Source of the DNA: Nitrospirota bacterium
Lineage (GTDB): Bacteria; Nitrospirota; UBA9217
Direction of reading: 5' to 3'
NCBI GenBank assembly: GCA_017885365.1
Contig: JAFNGD010000218.1
Coordinates: 6,928 to 13,005 of the forward strand
Length of the DNA: 6,078 nucleotides
Shown here: one piece after another, positions 1 to 5,437 of the stretch
How positions within the stretch are numbered: position 1 is the first letter of the stretch
How the letters are laid out: every line of letters starts with the position of its first letter
Program-made: the position numbers and the translations under genes
Notes under the pieces: model-generated
Databases searched by the model: none
What the model was told of the DNA's origin: nothing
Seen by the model: the letters and a program-made list of their open reading frames with translations, nothing else

Positions 1-209
<209 letters not shown>

Positions 210-223
210 TCAAGTGAATGCGT

Positions 224-252
224 ACTGTACCACACTCGGCACCAAATCTCAA
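224..252 (-). promoter_or_regulatory. Candidate sigma-70 promoter for guaB
   Basis: On the minus strand a -35 hexamer TTGAGA (247-252, five of six consensus bases) is followed by a 17-base spacer and a -10 hexamer TACAGT (224-229, four of six). Initiation would be expected near 217, giving a leader of about 40 bases before the guaB ATG. Hexamer match and ideal spacing support it. It suggests guaB can be transcribed independently of the genes upstream. Prediction from sequence only. Confidence 0.55.
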
Positions 253-262
253 GCGCAACAGT

Positions 263-898
263 TTAAAATCCGGATTGCGCGTTCAGGAAAGGATTGTCGC
301 GCCGTTCCTCGCCGATGGTGGACTGCGGGCCGTGGCCGGAGAGCACGACCGTATCGTCCGGGAGGGTCATGAGGTGTTCCTTAATGGAGGTGATGAGCGT
401 CATGAGGTCGCCGCCCATGAGATCGGTCCTGCCGATGGACCCGGCGAAGAGCGCATCTCCGGTGAACACTACGCCGTCGCCCACGAGGCTAATGCCGCCC
501 GCCGAGTGGCCGGGCGTATGCAGGACCGTGAACGACAGGCCCCCGACCGTCAGTACGTCGCCATGCTTCACGTACCGGTCCGCTTTCGGGGACGAAGCAG
601 CGGTCATGCCGAACATCCGGGCCTGGTTCGCACTTCCGCCCAGCAGGACATTGTCCGCCTCATGAATCAGCAGCTCGGCGCCCGTGGCGTCCCTGATCAG
701 CTTGTTCGCGCCCACGTGGTCGAAATGGGCATGGGTGTTGACGATATACTTGACCTTGAGGCCCTTGCTCTTGACCAGCCCCAGGATCTCCTGGCCGTCG
801 TCGCCGGGATCGATGACCATGGCCTCCGTGGTCTTTTCGTCGTACACGATGTAGCAGTTCACCTGCAGCGGCCCGACGACCAGTCTTGATAATTGCAT
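263..898 (-). CDS. Metallo-beta-lactamase-fold hydrolase, glyoxalase II-like
   Basis: A 211-residue cytoplasmic protein of the compact glyoxalase II-like branch (YcbL type) of the metallo-beta-lactamase fold. These are binuclear metal thioesterases or related hydrolases; the substrate cannot be read from the sequence. Visible metal ligands are THAHFDH at residues 55-61 (His56, His58, Asp60, His61), His131 in TPGHS, Asp148 in FTGDALF, and His189 in LSGHGP. The start MQLSRLVVGPLQVNCYIV is typical of the family. The frame stays open 45 codons further upstream, but that stretch is unlike the family and would overlap the alkyltransferase gene, so the ATG at 896-898 is used; GGAAG lies roughly 13 bases before it, so the ribosome binding site is weak. 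At 211 residues it lacks the longer C-terminal substrate-binding domain of classical hydroxyacylglutathione hydrolases, so glutathione specificity should not be assumed. It lies 103 bases after the alkyltransferase stop on the same strand and may be cotranscribed with it. Confidence 0.9.
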   Translation of the reverse strand: MQLSRLVVGPLQVNCYIVYDEKTTEAMVIDPGDDGQEILGLVKSKGLKVKYIVNTHAHFDHVGANKLIRDATGAELLIHEADNVLLGGSANQARMFGMTAASSPKADRYVKHGDVLTVGGLSFTVLHTPGHSAGGISLVGDGVVFTGDALFAGSIGRTDLMGGDLMTLITSIKEHLMTLPDDTVVLSGHGPQSTIGEERRDNPFLNAQSGF

Positions 899-1001
899 AG
901 CGCTCTTTCTTCCGCCCTCATGGGTACAAGGAACGGATATCAGCCACAGGGCGACAGAGGTAACGACAAAAGCGGTGATAAAACACTTACCTCGGTGCCC
1001 G

Positions 1002-1535
1002 CTAGCCTTTGCGGCGGCCTTTGTCTTTAGCACGTGTTTCCAGTTCGAGCAGCTTCTTTTTCATCCCCAGCCCACCCGAGAACCCGCCCAGCGAACCTGC
1101 TGAGCTGATGACCCGGTGTCAGGGGATCAGGATCGGGACCGGGTTCGCACCCATCGCCTGACCGACCGCCCGGGCCGCTTTCGGTCTTCCGATCCGCTTC
1201 GCGATCCAGGCATAGCTCCGTGTTTCTCCGTAAGGGATCGATGCTGCTGCCTTCCAGACCGCCCGCTGGAAGGGCGTATAATAACCTAGGTCGAGCGGCA
1301 GGTCAAATGATACGCGTCTTCCTGAAAAGTACTGTTGTACGAGCTTTACCGTGCTTTTGATCTCACGGTCAGTTGATCGCGATGCTGCTGCCTTCGACAA
1401 TTCGCCTTTCACCTTTGCCAGCTCACTCCTGACGGTCTTCCGAGATCCCCGGGGGAGAACGATCCTGCATATCCCCTTTTCATAAAAACCTGCTCCAGCC
1501 CATCCGAGCGGAGTGGAGAATATAGTCTTTTTCAT
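1002..1535 (-). CDS. ogt: O6-alkylguanine-DNA alkyltransferase with selenocysteine (TGA) at the active site
   Basis: Family role: this protein removes alkyl groups from O6-alkylguanine in DNA by irreversible transfer to one active-site residue, a single-turnover repair. Seen in the sequence: 177 residues if the TGA at 1119-1121 is read as amino acid 139. Residues 1-80 form a variable N-terminal domain and about 87-166 the DNA-binding and active-site domain: FQRAVWKAAASIPYGETRSY, then ARAVGQAMGANPVPILIP (120-138), then TGA, then HRVISSAGSLGGFSGGL. The family has PCHR here, so the TGA replaces precisely the acceptor cysteine. The flanking functional residues remain: Tyr108, the Arg122 finger, Asn131, His140 and probably Glu166. 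After the TGA the frame runs 38 codons with no lesion, matches the family, and ends at TAG (1002-1004) with a basic tail. The ATG at 1533-1535 is chosen because GGAGG lies 8 bases upstream and MKKTIFSTPLG is a family-like start. murJ ends 46 bases upstream, so they are probably cotranscribed. A SECIS-like hairpin follows the TGA. Alternatives are a fresh nonsense mutation or a sequence error at one base. Confidence 0.86.
1082..1109 (-). promoter_or_regulatory. Bacterial selenocysteine insertion (SECIS) hairpin in the alkyltransferase mRNA
   Basis: Downstream of the in-frame UGA the mRNA can fold into a 7-bp upper stem. The 5' arm GCUCAGC (1105-1099) pairs with GCUGGGC (1092-1086), with one U-G wobble. 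The stem closes a six-base loop, AGGUUC (1098-1093). Below an A-G mismatch, three more pairs extend it (1107-1109 with 1082-1084). Twenty bases separate the UGA from the loop. The published bacterial SECIS consensus expects roughly 16-37 bases, a small loop, and a G in the first two loop positions; all are met. The E. coli fdhF loop is AGGUCU, and the shared GGU contains the bases contacted by the elongation factor SelB. The codons forming the upper arm and loop (TCA, GCA, GGT) are three in a row ending in A or T, between flanking codons ending in G or C. This suggests selection on RNA as well as protein. The fold was made by hand and not scored thermodynamically. Confidence 0.82.
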
Positions 1536-1564
1536 TTCTAGTTCCTCCCGCACCCTCGCCTTTT

Positions 1565-1612
1565 GTCCCTTTGTCCCCATGTCACTGTGTCTCCCCGTCA
1601 CCGCGTCGGCCT
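1565..1612. repeat. Degenerate 8-bp tandem repeat (minus-strand units ending in GAC) across the murJ stop
   Basis: Six consecutive octamers are in exact 8-base phase. On the plus strand each begins with GTC (1565, 1573, 1581, 1589, 1597, 1605). Minus-strand units include GGGGAGAC, ATGGGGAC and AAAGGGAC. The array encodes the last residues of murJ, contains its TGA stop (1582-1584) and extends into the gap before the alkyltransferase gene. It looks like a short GA-rich quasi-repeat of the kind scattered between genes in some genomes. No function is evident. Confidence 0.7.
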
Positions 1613-3174
1613 TTTCGCCTCACCATCCCCCACAGGAATGTAAGTTCCTCGCTCCTCATCGCCCACATGGCGACGACATAGAACAGCACGCTGACCGCCA
1701 TGGCACCGCCCAGCCATTGAATCTTGATGAGTGTATTCCCCGGACTCTCCCACAGAGGATTGCGGGCCACCCACCAGCCGATAATACCCATGACCACGGA
1801 CGCAGGGACGATCTTCGCGAGCGATAGTGCTATCCTCCTGCCGTCTATGCGGCCGATCTTCTTCCGTAGCCGCCTGGTGAGCAGGGTGATGTTCAGGGCC
1901 GCCGCCAAGGAATTTGCCAGCGCTAGCCCCCCGTGCTGCAGAGGGGTCTGGATGAGCACCACGCTTAGCAAGATGTTAGCAGCCAGGGCCAGCAGGGCGA
2001 TCCTGACCGGCGTCCTCGTGTCCTGGAGCGAATAAAACGCCTGGGACACGATGCGGACGCCGGCGAAAGCCCAGAGCCCCACGGCATAATAAAGCATCGC
2101 GGCCGAGACGCCGAGGGTCGAGACGCGGTTGAACTCGCCATGCTCCAGCAGAAGGTTGATGATCGGGACGCGAAGCATGATGAGCCCGGCCATGGCCGGG
2201 AACATGATGAAGAATACCAGGCGGATGCCGAGTGACAGGGTCTCTCTGAACTGTTCCATCTCCTGCTTTGCAGCCTGGGCGGACAGCGTGGGCAGAACGG
2301 CGGTCGCGATGGCGACGCCGAAGATCCCGAGCGGGAAATGGATGAACCGCATGCCATAGAACAGGAAGGTGATGCTGCCCGTGGCGAGGAACGACGCCAG
2401 GATGGTGCTGATGAAGATGTTCAACTGGGTCACCGAGGAGCTGATGAAGACCGGCAGCGCCAGGGAGCCGATCTTCTTGACGCCGGGATGGCTTGGCGAG
2501 AACCGGGGCGTGAGCATCATTCCCTGCCGCTTGAGGCCGGGGAGCTGGATGAGGAACTGGAAGAGCCCGCCGAGCACCACACCGACGGCCGCGCCCATGA
2601 TGGGCTCGGGCATGCGCGGCGAGAGCAGCACCACGGACCCGATGGTCATCACGTTCAGCATGACCGGTGAAAGCGCCGGGAACAGGAAGGACCGGAGAGA
2701 GTTCAGCATCCCCATGGCCAGCGCGGCCAGGCCGATGAACAGGAGGTACGGGAACATCATCCGCGTGAGCGTCGCCGCCAGCAGGAACTTGTCCCGGTGG
2801 TCCTTGAACTTCCAGCCCCAGGCGATGAGCTTCACGATGTAGGGCGCAAAGATGATGCCGAGGCCCGTGACGATGACGAGGATGACCAGGAGCCGCGCGA
2901 AGACCGCGTTGGCAAGGCGCCGAGCCTCATCCTTCGATCCCTTCGTCAGGGTCTCGGTGAAGACCGGGATGAAGGCCGCGGACATGGACCCCTCGGCCAG
3001 CAGCTCGCGGAGCAGGTTCGGGATGCGGTAGGCAACATAGAACGCATCGGCGGCCGCGGAGGTGCCGAAGGCCCAGGACATCACCATGTCCCGGACATAC
3101 CCCATGATACGGGAGAGGAGCGTCGCCGCCCCCACCACCCCCGCCGCCTTTGCCACTTTTATATTCTCAGACAT
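1582..3174 (-). CDS. murJ: Lipid II flippase MurJ (MviN)
   Basis: MurJ moves lipid II, the peptidoglycan precursor, across the inner membrane; it belongs to the MOP exporter superfamily. The 530-residue product is hydrophobic throughout, consistent with the family's 14 transmembrane helices. The N-terminal signature is clear: LLSRIMGYVRDMVMSWAFG at 19-37, then ADAFYVAYRIPNLLRELLAEG at 42-62. Residues known to be essential in E. coli MurJ (Arg18, Arg24, Asp39, Arg52) correspond here to Arg22, Arg28, Asp43 and Arg56. The central LPVFISSSVTQLNIFISTILASFL and FHFPLGIFGVAIATAVLP-like segments are also typical. The start MSENIKVAKAAGVVGAATLLSR aligns with the family, though no strong ribosome binding site precedes it. 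The last dozen residues (RRKGRRGDGETQ) form a charged tail encoded by the octamer repeat and are probably not functional. It is divergent from rpsT and heads the run murJ-alkyltransferase-hydrolase. Confidence 0.97.
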   Translation of the reverse strand: MSENIKVAKAAGVVGAATLLSRIMGYVRDMVMSWAFGTSAAADAFYVAYRIPNLLRELLAEGSMSAAFIPVFTETLTKGSKDEARRLANAVFARLLVILVIVTGLGIIFAPYIVKLIAWGWKFKDHRDKFLLAATLTRMMFPYLLFIGLAALAMGMLNSLRSFLFPALSPVMLNVMTIGSVVLLSPRMPEPIMGAAVGVVLGGLFQFLIQLPGLKRQGMMLTPRFSPSHPGVKKIGSLALPVFISSSVTQLNIFISTILASFLATGSITFLFYGMRFIHFPLGIFGVAIATAVLPTLSAQAAKQEMEQFRETLSLGIRLVFFIMFPAMAGLIMLRVPIINLLLEHGEFNRVSTLGVSAAMLYYAVGLWAFAGVRIVSQAFYSLQDTRTPVRIALLALAANILLSVVLIQTPLQHGGLALANSLAAALNITLLTRRLRKKIGRIDGRRIALSLAKIVPASVVMGIIGWWVARNPLWESPGNTLIKIQWLGGAMAVSVLFYVVAMWAMRSEELTFLWGMVRRKGRRGDGETQ

Positions 3175-3222
3175 GATCGATCATCGTTCATCACCGAATG
3201 CCGAAAGACGATACTGGTCCAC

Positions 3223-3245
3223 CGCATGTTCATGCGCGACATGCG
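3223..3245. repeat. Inverted repeat in the murJ leader
   Basis: Perfect 7-base arms, CGCATGT (3223-3229) and ACATGCG (3239-3245), are separated by 9 bases. They lie between the candidate murJ promoter and the murJ start. It could be a protein-binding dyad or an mRNA hairpin. No gene overlaps it. An arm of this length can also occur by chance. Confidence 0.4.
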
Positions 3246-3260
3246 TCCCCTTCGTACAGT

Positions 3261-3292
3261 CCTTGCCAGGCCTTTGAGGGAACCTTGCCAGG
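3261..3292. repeat. Pair of 10-bp direct repeats just downstream of the candidate murJ promoter
   Basis: CCTTGCCAGG occurs at 3261-3270 and again, identically, at 3283-3292. The start-to-start distance is 22 bases, about two helical turns. On the minus strand they lie immediately after the predicted murJ transcription start (about 3295), a place where operator sites are often found. No family of regulator can be named from the sequence. Confidence 0.5.
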
Positions 3293-3301
3293 GTCTGACG
3301 C

Positions 3302-3330
3302 ACTGTAACAAAAAAATGCGCGCCTGAAAA
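3302..3330 (-). promoter_or_regulatory. Candidate promoter for murJ and downstream genes
   Basis: On the minus strand TTTTCA (3325-3330, four of six -35 consensus bases) is followed by a 17-base spacer and TACAGT (3302-3307, four of six -10 bases). The -10 is the same hexamer as in the guaB candidate. The predicted leader to the murJ ATG is about 120 bases and contains the direct and inverted repeats. Moderate match only. Confidence 0.35.
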
Positions 3331-3363
3331 GGGTTTGTTTCGGCGCCATGCCCGTTTTTTCCC

Positions 3364-3392
3364 TTGACAGTAAGCTCTTGTTTATGTTAAAA
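3364..3392 (+). promoter_or_regulatory. Candidate sigma-70 promoter for rpsT
   Basis: A perfect -35 hexamer TTGACA (3364-3369) is followed after 17 bases by TTAAAA (3387-3392) as the -10, in an A+T-rich stretch that contrasts with the surrounding DNA. A start near 3399 would leave a leader of under 30 bases before the rpsT start codon. The -35 and local composition are strong; the -10 matches only three of six positions. Confidence 0.55.
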
Positions 3393-3426
3393 AGACAGCC
3401 TGTTTAATAATAAAAGGAGGAGTACC

Positions 3427-3696
3427 GTGGCATCACACAAGTCCGCGATCAAGAGGCAAAAGCAGACCCTGAAGAAGCAGGAGAGGAACAAGTCCGTACG
3501 GTCCATGCTCAAGACCCTGGCAAAGAAGGTCGAGCTGGCCGTCGAGGCGAAGAGCGCAGATTCCGCGAAGGTCGCGCTGGTCAAGGCCATGAAGGCCTAT
3601 GACAAGGCTGCCTCGGCCGGCATCATCCACCGGACAACCGCTTCCCGCAAGATATCCCGCCTGTCCACGAAGGTCGGCAAGATCGGCGCAGCGTAG
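3427..3696 (+). CDS. rpsT: 30S ribosomal protein S20
   Basis: S20 is a small, basic, helical protein that binds 16S rRNA early in assembly of the 30S subunit. The 89-residue product has the family's opening, MASHKSAIKRQKQTLKKQERN, and the C-terminal signature IIHRTTASRKISRLSTKV, with abundant Lys and Arg throughout. E. coli S20 is 87 residues, so the length is normal. The start codon is GTG (3427-3429), supported by AAGGAGG (3414-3420) six bases upstream. It is the only plus-strand gene here and is a single-gene unit: its own promoter (3364-3392) precedes it and a strong hairpin terminator (3729-3765) follows it. It diverges from murJ and converges on holA. Confidence 0.98.
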   Translation: MASHKSAIKRQKQTLKKQERNKSVRSMLKTLAKKVELAVEAKSADSAKVALVKAMKAYDKAASAGIIHRTTASRKISRLSTKVGKIGAA

Positions 3697-3728
3697 ATCG
3701 TCAGCAACTCCAACGGATCGAAACCGGA

Positions 3729-3765
3729 AACGCCCTCATGAGCAGTCATGGGGGCGTTCTTTTTT
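3729..3765 (+). terminator. Intrinsic terminator of rpsT
   Basis: A 13-bp stem (3729-3741 with 3746-3758, one T-G wobble) with a GCAG loop is followed by C and then six T residues (3760-3765). It lies 32 bases after the rpsT stop and 21 bases before the end of the converging holA. In the opposite direction the hairpin is followed only by broken T runs, so it would be a weaker terminator for the leuS-lptE-holA block. Confidence 0.93.
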
Positions 3766-3786
3766 CCCCTCAGAATTTGCCGGCGG

Positions 3787-4785
3787 TCACGTTCCGCACA
3801 GCCGCAGGATCATCCTCTCCAGCACCAGCCTCCCGCCCATACCGCTCGACTTGAGCGTCCGGTCCGCTGTTACCAGGACCTCGAATGCGCGTCTGAGCTC
3901 CTCGGTCGTATAGCTCCCCATCTGCTTCCGGAATGCCGCCGCCTGGTGGAAGATCACCCGGTGCTTCTTTTTGATCTCCTCGAAATCGGCCCCCGAAGAC
4001 TCCATTGCCTTGGCGCTCAAGAGCCTGCGGAAGCTCCAGGACAGGGAGCCTAACAACCCCACCGGCTGCTCCCCCTCCTGGATGAGCCGGGAAAGGATCA
4101 GGAGCGCCCGCTCCCGGTCCTTCGTGCATACGGCATCTGCAAGGTCGAACGGCGTGTAGTCCCGGAAGTCGCCCACCACGGACTTGACGTCATCAAAGGT
4201 GATGTTCCTCCGTTCCCTGAGGGAGATGGCCGTCTTCTCGAGCTCGTTGCTGACGGCCTGGAGGTCGTTGCCCAGGGTCTGCCAGACGTACTGCACCGCG
4301 TCACGGTGGATGGTCAGGCCCCGCTTGCGCGCCCAGCTCTCGATCCAGCTTTGCAGGTCCCGGTCCAGCAGAGCAAAGAACCGCACGACGGCCCCCGAAG
4401 CCTCAACGGCCGCGGTGACCGGCTTTTTCTCATAGCGGGACTGGTTCGCGATCATGACCAGGCAGGTGCTCGGCGAGGGGGATCGAAGGTAGGCGAGGAG
4501 CTCTTCGAGGTCTGCGGCCTTCAGCGCCTCGACCTCCTTGGCGATGACCAGCCGACGCTCTGCCATGAACGGAAGGGTCTGGCACAGGTTTACGATCTCG
4601 TTCCCCGGCGTCCCCTTGCAGTACACCGTGTTGAAGTTGAAGTCGCGCGAGGCGGGGTCGACGACCGTGCTGACGATCAGGTCGACAACCTCCTGGACCA
4701 GGAACTCCTCATCGCCGTAGAACAGGTAGAGCGGAAGGACCCTGCCCTGCTTGAGACTGCGTATAAGATCTTCGTATTTGATCAT
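3787..4785 (-). CDS. holA: DNA polymerase III subunit delta
   Basis: Delta is the clamp-loader subunit that opens the beta sliding clamp so it can be placed on DNA during replication. The 332-residue product fits the family (E. coli HolA is 343). The N-terminus reads MIKYEDLIRSLKQGRVLPLY, then LFYGDEEFLVQEVVDLI, which carries the GDE-x-hydrophobic motif of HolA near residue 25. The middle has LQSWIESWARKRGL and NDLQAVSNELEKTAI, which match the conserved region of domains I and II. The C-terminal domain III shows FRRLLSAKAMESSG and LKSSGMGGRLVLERMILRLC. The ATG at 4783-4785 is chosen because it begins the family-like MIKYEDL. A GTG eight codons earlier is also open. Neither has a clear ribosome binding site, so translation may be weak. 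It lies 99 bases after lptE on the same strand. Confidence 0.93.
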   Translation of the reverse strand: MIKYEDLIRSLKQGRVLPLYLFYGDEEFLVQEVVDLIVSTVVDPASRDFNFNTVYCKGTPGNEIVNLCQTLPFMAERRLVIAKEVEALKAADLEELLAYLRSPSPSTCLVMIANQSRYEKKPVTAAVEASGAVVRFFALLDRDLQSWIESWARKRGLTIHRDAVQYVWQTLGNDLQAVSNELEKTAISLRERRNITFDDVKSVVGDFRDYTPFDLADAVCTKDRERALLILSRLIQEGEQPVGLLGSLSWSFRRLLSAKAMESSGADFEEIKKKHRVIFHQAAAFRKQMGSYTTEELRRAFEVLVTADRTLKSSGMGGRLVLERMILRLCGT

Positions 4786-4884
4786 GGCGGGACCCGGACA
4801 GTAATGCACAGCACTGGAGCCTTGAACGGTGAACAGGACCGGCGAATAGCGTCGGGGAGTAATGCGTGAACGTTGACCCCTCTT

Positions 4885-5412
4885 TCAGAACCCTTCCAGC
4901 ACCCTGCTCCGGAGTGTCCAGGCGATATCCTGGCTCGCCTTCTTGATGGCAACTTCCTTGGCGATCTTGGTAACGGTGATATCGCCAATGGTCACCTTGT
5001 AGTCGGAGATGAACACTGCCTCGATACCGCTCTCCTTCCACAGGGTCTTCTTCGACCTGAGGTCGTCCAGACTGGCGTCCACCACAAGACGGACCTGGTA
5101 CTGCTGCACAGTGGCGTTCGCCGTATAGGACAGGGCCGTGACCTCGTACTTCACCACTTTCCCCCGCAGCACGAGGTCGGCCGACTCCACGTCCACGACC
5201 CGCAGCCTGCCGTCAGCGATGAACTCGTTGGTGACCGCTACGGTCACATCCACATCAACGTAGGGCTCATTGGTATTGTTGATGAACCCGGGGACCGCGA
5301 TGGTCTTCGTTCCCTCGGGGACCAGAAGCCCGGTCCCCGACAGCCGGTAACCGCAGGCGTACACGCCAAGGAGCGACGCCAGCAGCACGATTATGATGAT
5401 CTTTTTTCGCAC
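4885..5412 (-). CDS. lptE: LPS-assembly lipoprotein LptE
   Basis: LptE is an outer-membrane lipoprotein that plugs the LptD barrel and helps insert lipopolysaccharide into the outer leaflet. With the GTG at 5410-5412 the product has 175 residues. It begins with a lipoprotein signal peptide, MRKKIIIIVLLASLLGVYAC, with the acylated cysteine at residue 20 (the -3 to -1 residues, VYA, are a loose lipobox). The mature part starts CGYRLSGTG and contains IAVPGFINNTNEPYVDVDVT and ADGRLRVVDVESADLVLRGKV, the usual LptE/RlpB pattern. GGAG six bases before this GTG favours it. A GTG seven codons earlier (5431-5433) is open but adds MRNAECG, a translation of the heptamer repeat. The position directly after leuS and before holA matches the leuS-lptE-holA order known in many Gram-negative genomes. 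Confidence 0.87.
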   Translation of the reverse strand: MRKKIIIIVLLASLLGVYACGYRLSGTGLLVPEGTKTIAVPGFINNTNEPYVDVDVTVAVTNEFIADGRLRVVDVESADLVLRGKVVKYEVTALSYTANATVQQYQVRLVVDASLDDLRSKKTLWKESGIEAVFISDYKVTIGDITVTKIAKEVAIKKASQDIAWTLRSRVLEGF

Positions 5413-5436
5413 TCCACACTCCGCATTCCGCACTGG
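5409..5436. repeat. Degenerate 7-bp tandem repeat at the leuS-lptE junction
   Basis: Four heptamers in phase on the plus strand: GCACTCC, ACACTCC, GCATTCC, GCACTGG. On the minus strand these give GGAGTGC-like units. They lie between the leuS stop (5438-5440) and the lptE signal peptide and contain both candidate lptE GTG starts and the GGAG site. Similar GGAATGC/GGAGTGC arrays translate as repeating NAECGVR-like peptides, which I have seen between genes in delta-type genomes. Confidence 0.65.
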
Positions 5437-5437
5437 A

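Noticed and set aside
218..889. Long plus-strand open frame of 223 codons opposite the hydrolase
   Set aside because: It lies antisense to a clearly recognised gene, has no family-like content, and reflects GC-rich codon structure on the other strand.
899..1033. N-terminal extension of the glyoxalase II-like hydrolase, including a hydrophobic stretch resembling a membrane anchor
   Set aside because: The family normally starts at the MQLSRLVVGPLQVNCYIV equivalent, and the extension overlaps the conserved end of the alkyltransferase gene in another frame.
1119..1601. A 160-residue alkyltransferase ending at the TGA, starting at a GTG inside the murJ 3' end
   Set aside because: It would lack the active-site residue and the conserved C-terminal helix. 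The N-terminal 22 residues are translated octamer repeat and gap sequence. The ATG at 1533-1535 has a proper GGAGG site.
2797..3327. Plus-strand open frame opposite the murJ N-terminus extending into the murJ leader
   Set aside because: Antisense to the highly conserved MurJ start, with a charged low-complexity translation typical of shadow frames.
3383..3388. TATGTT as the rpsT -10 box
   Set aside because: It matches the consensus better than TTAAAA, but the spacer to TTGACA would be only 13 bases and no alternative -35 lies at the right distance.
3729..3758. The rpsT hairpin as a fully bidirectional terminator for holA
   Set aside because: On the minus strand the stem is followed by only short T runs interrupted by CCGG, so efficient termination in that direction is not supported.
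4786..4809. Earlier GTG start for holA adding eight residues
   Set aside because: No ribosome binding site precedes it, and the added MHYCPGPA is unlike HolA N-termini. The ATG at 4783-4785 gives the usual start, though the evidence is not strong.
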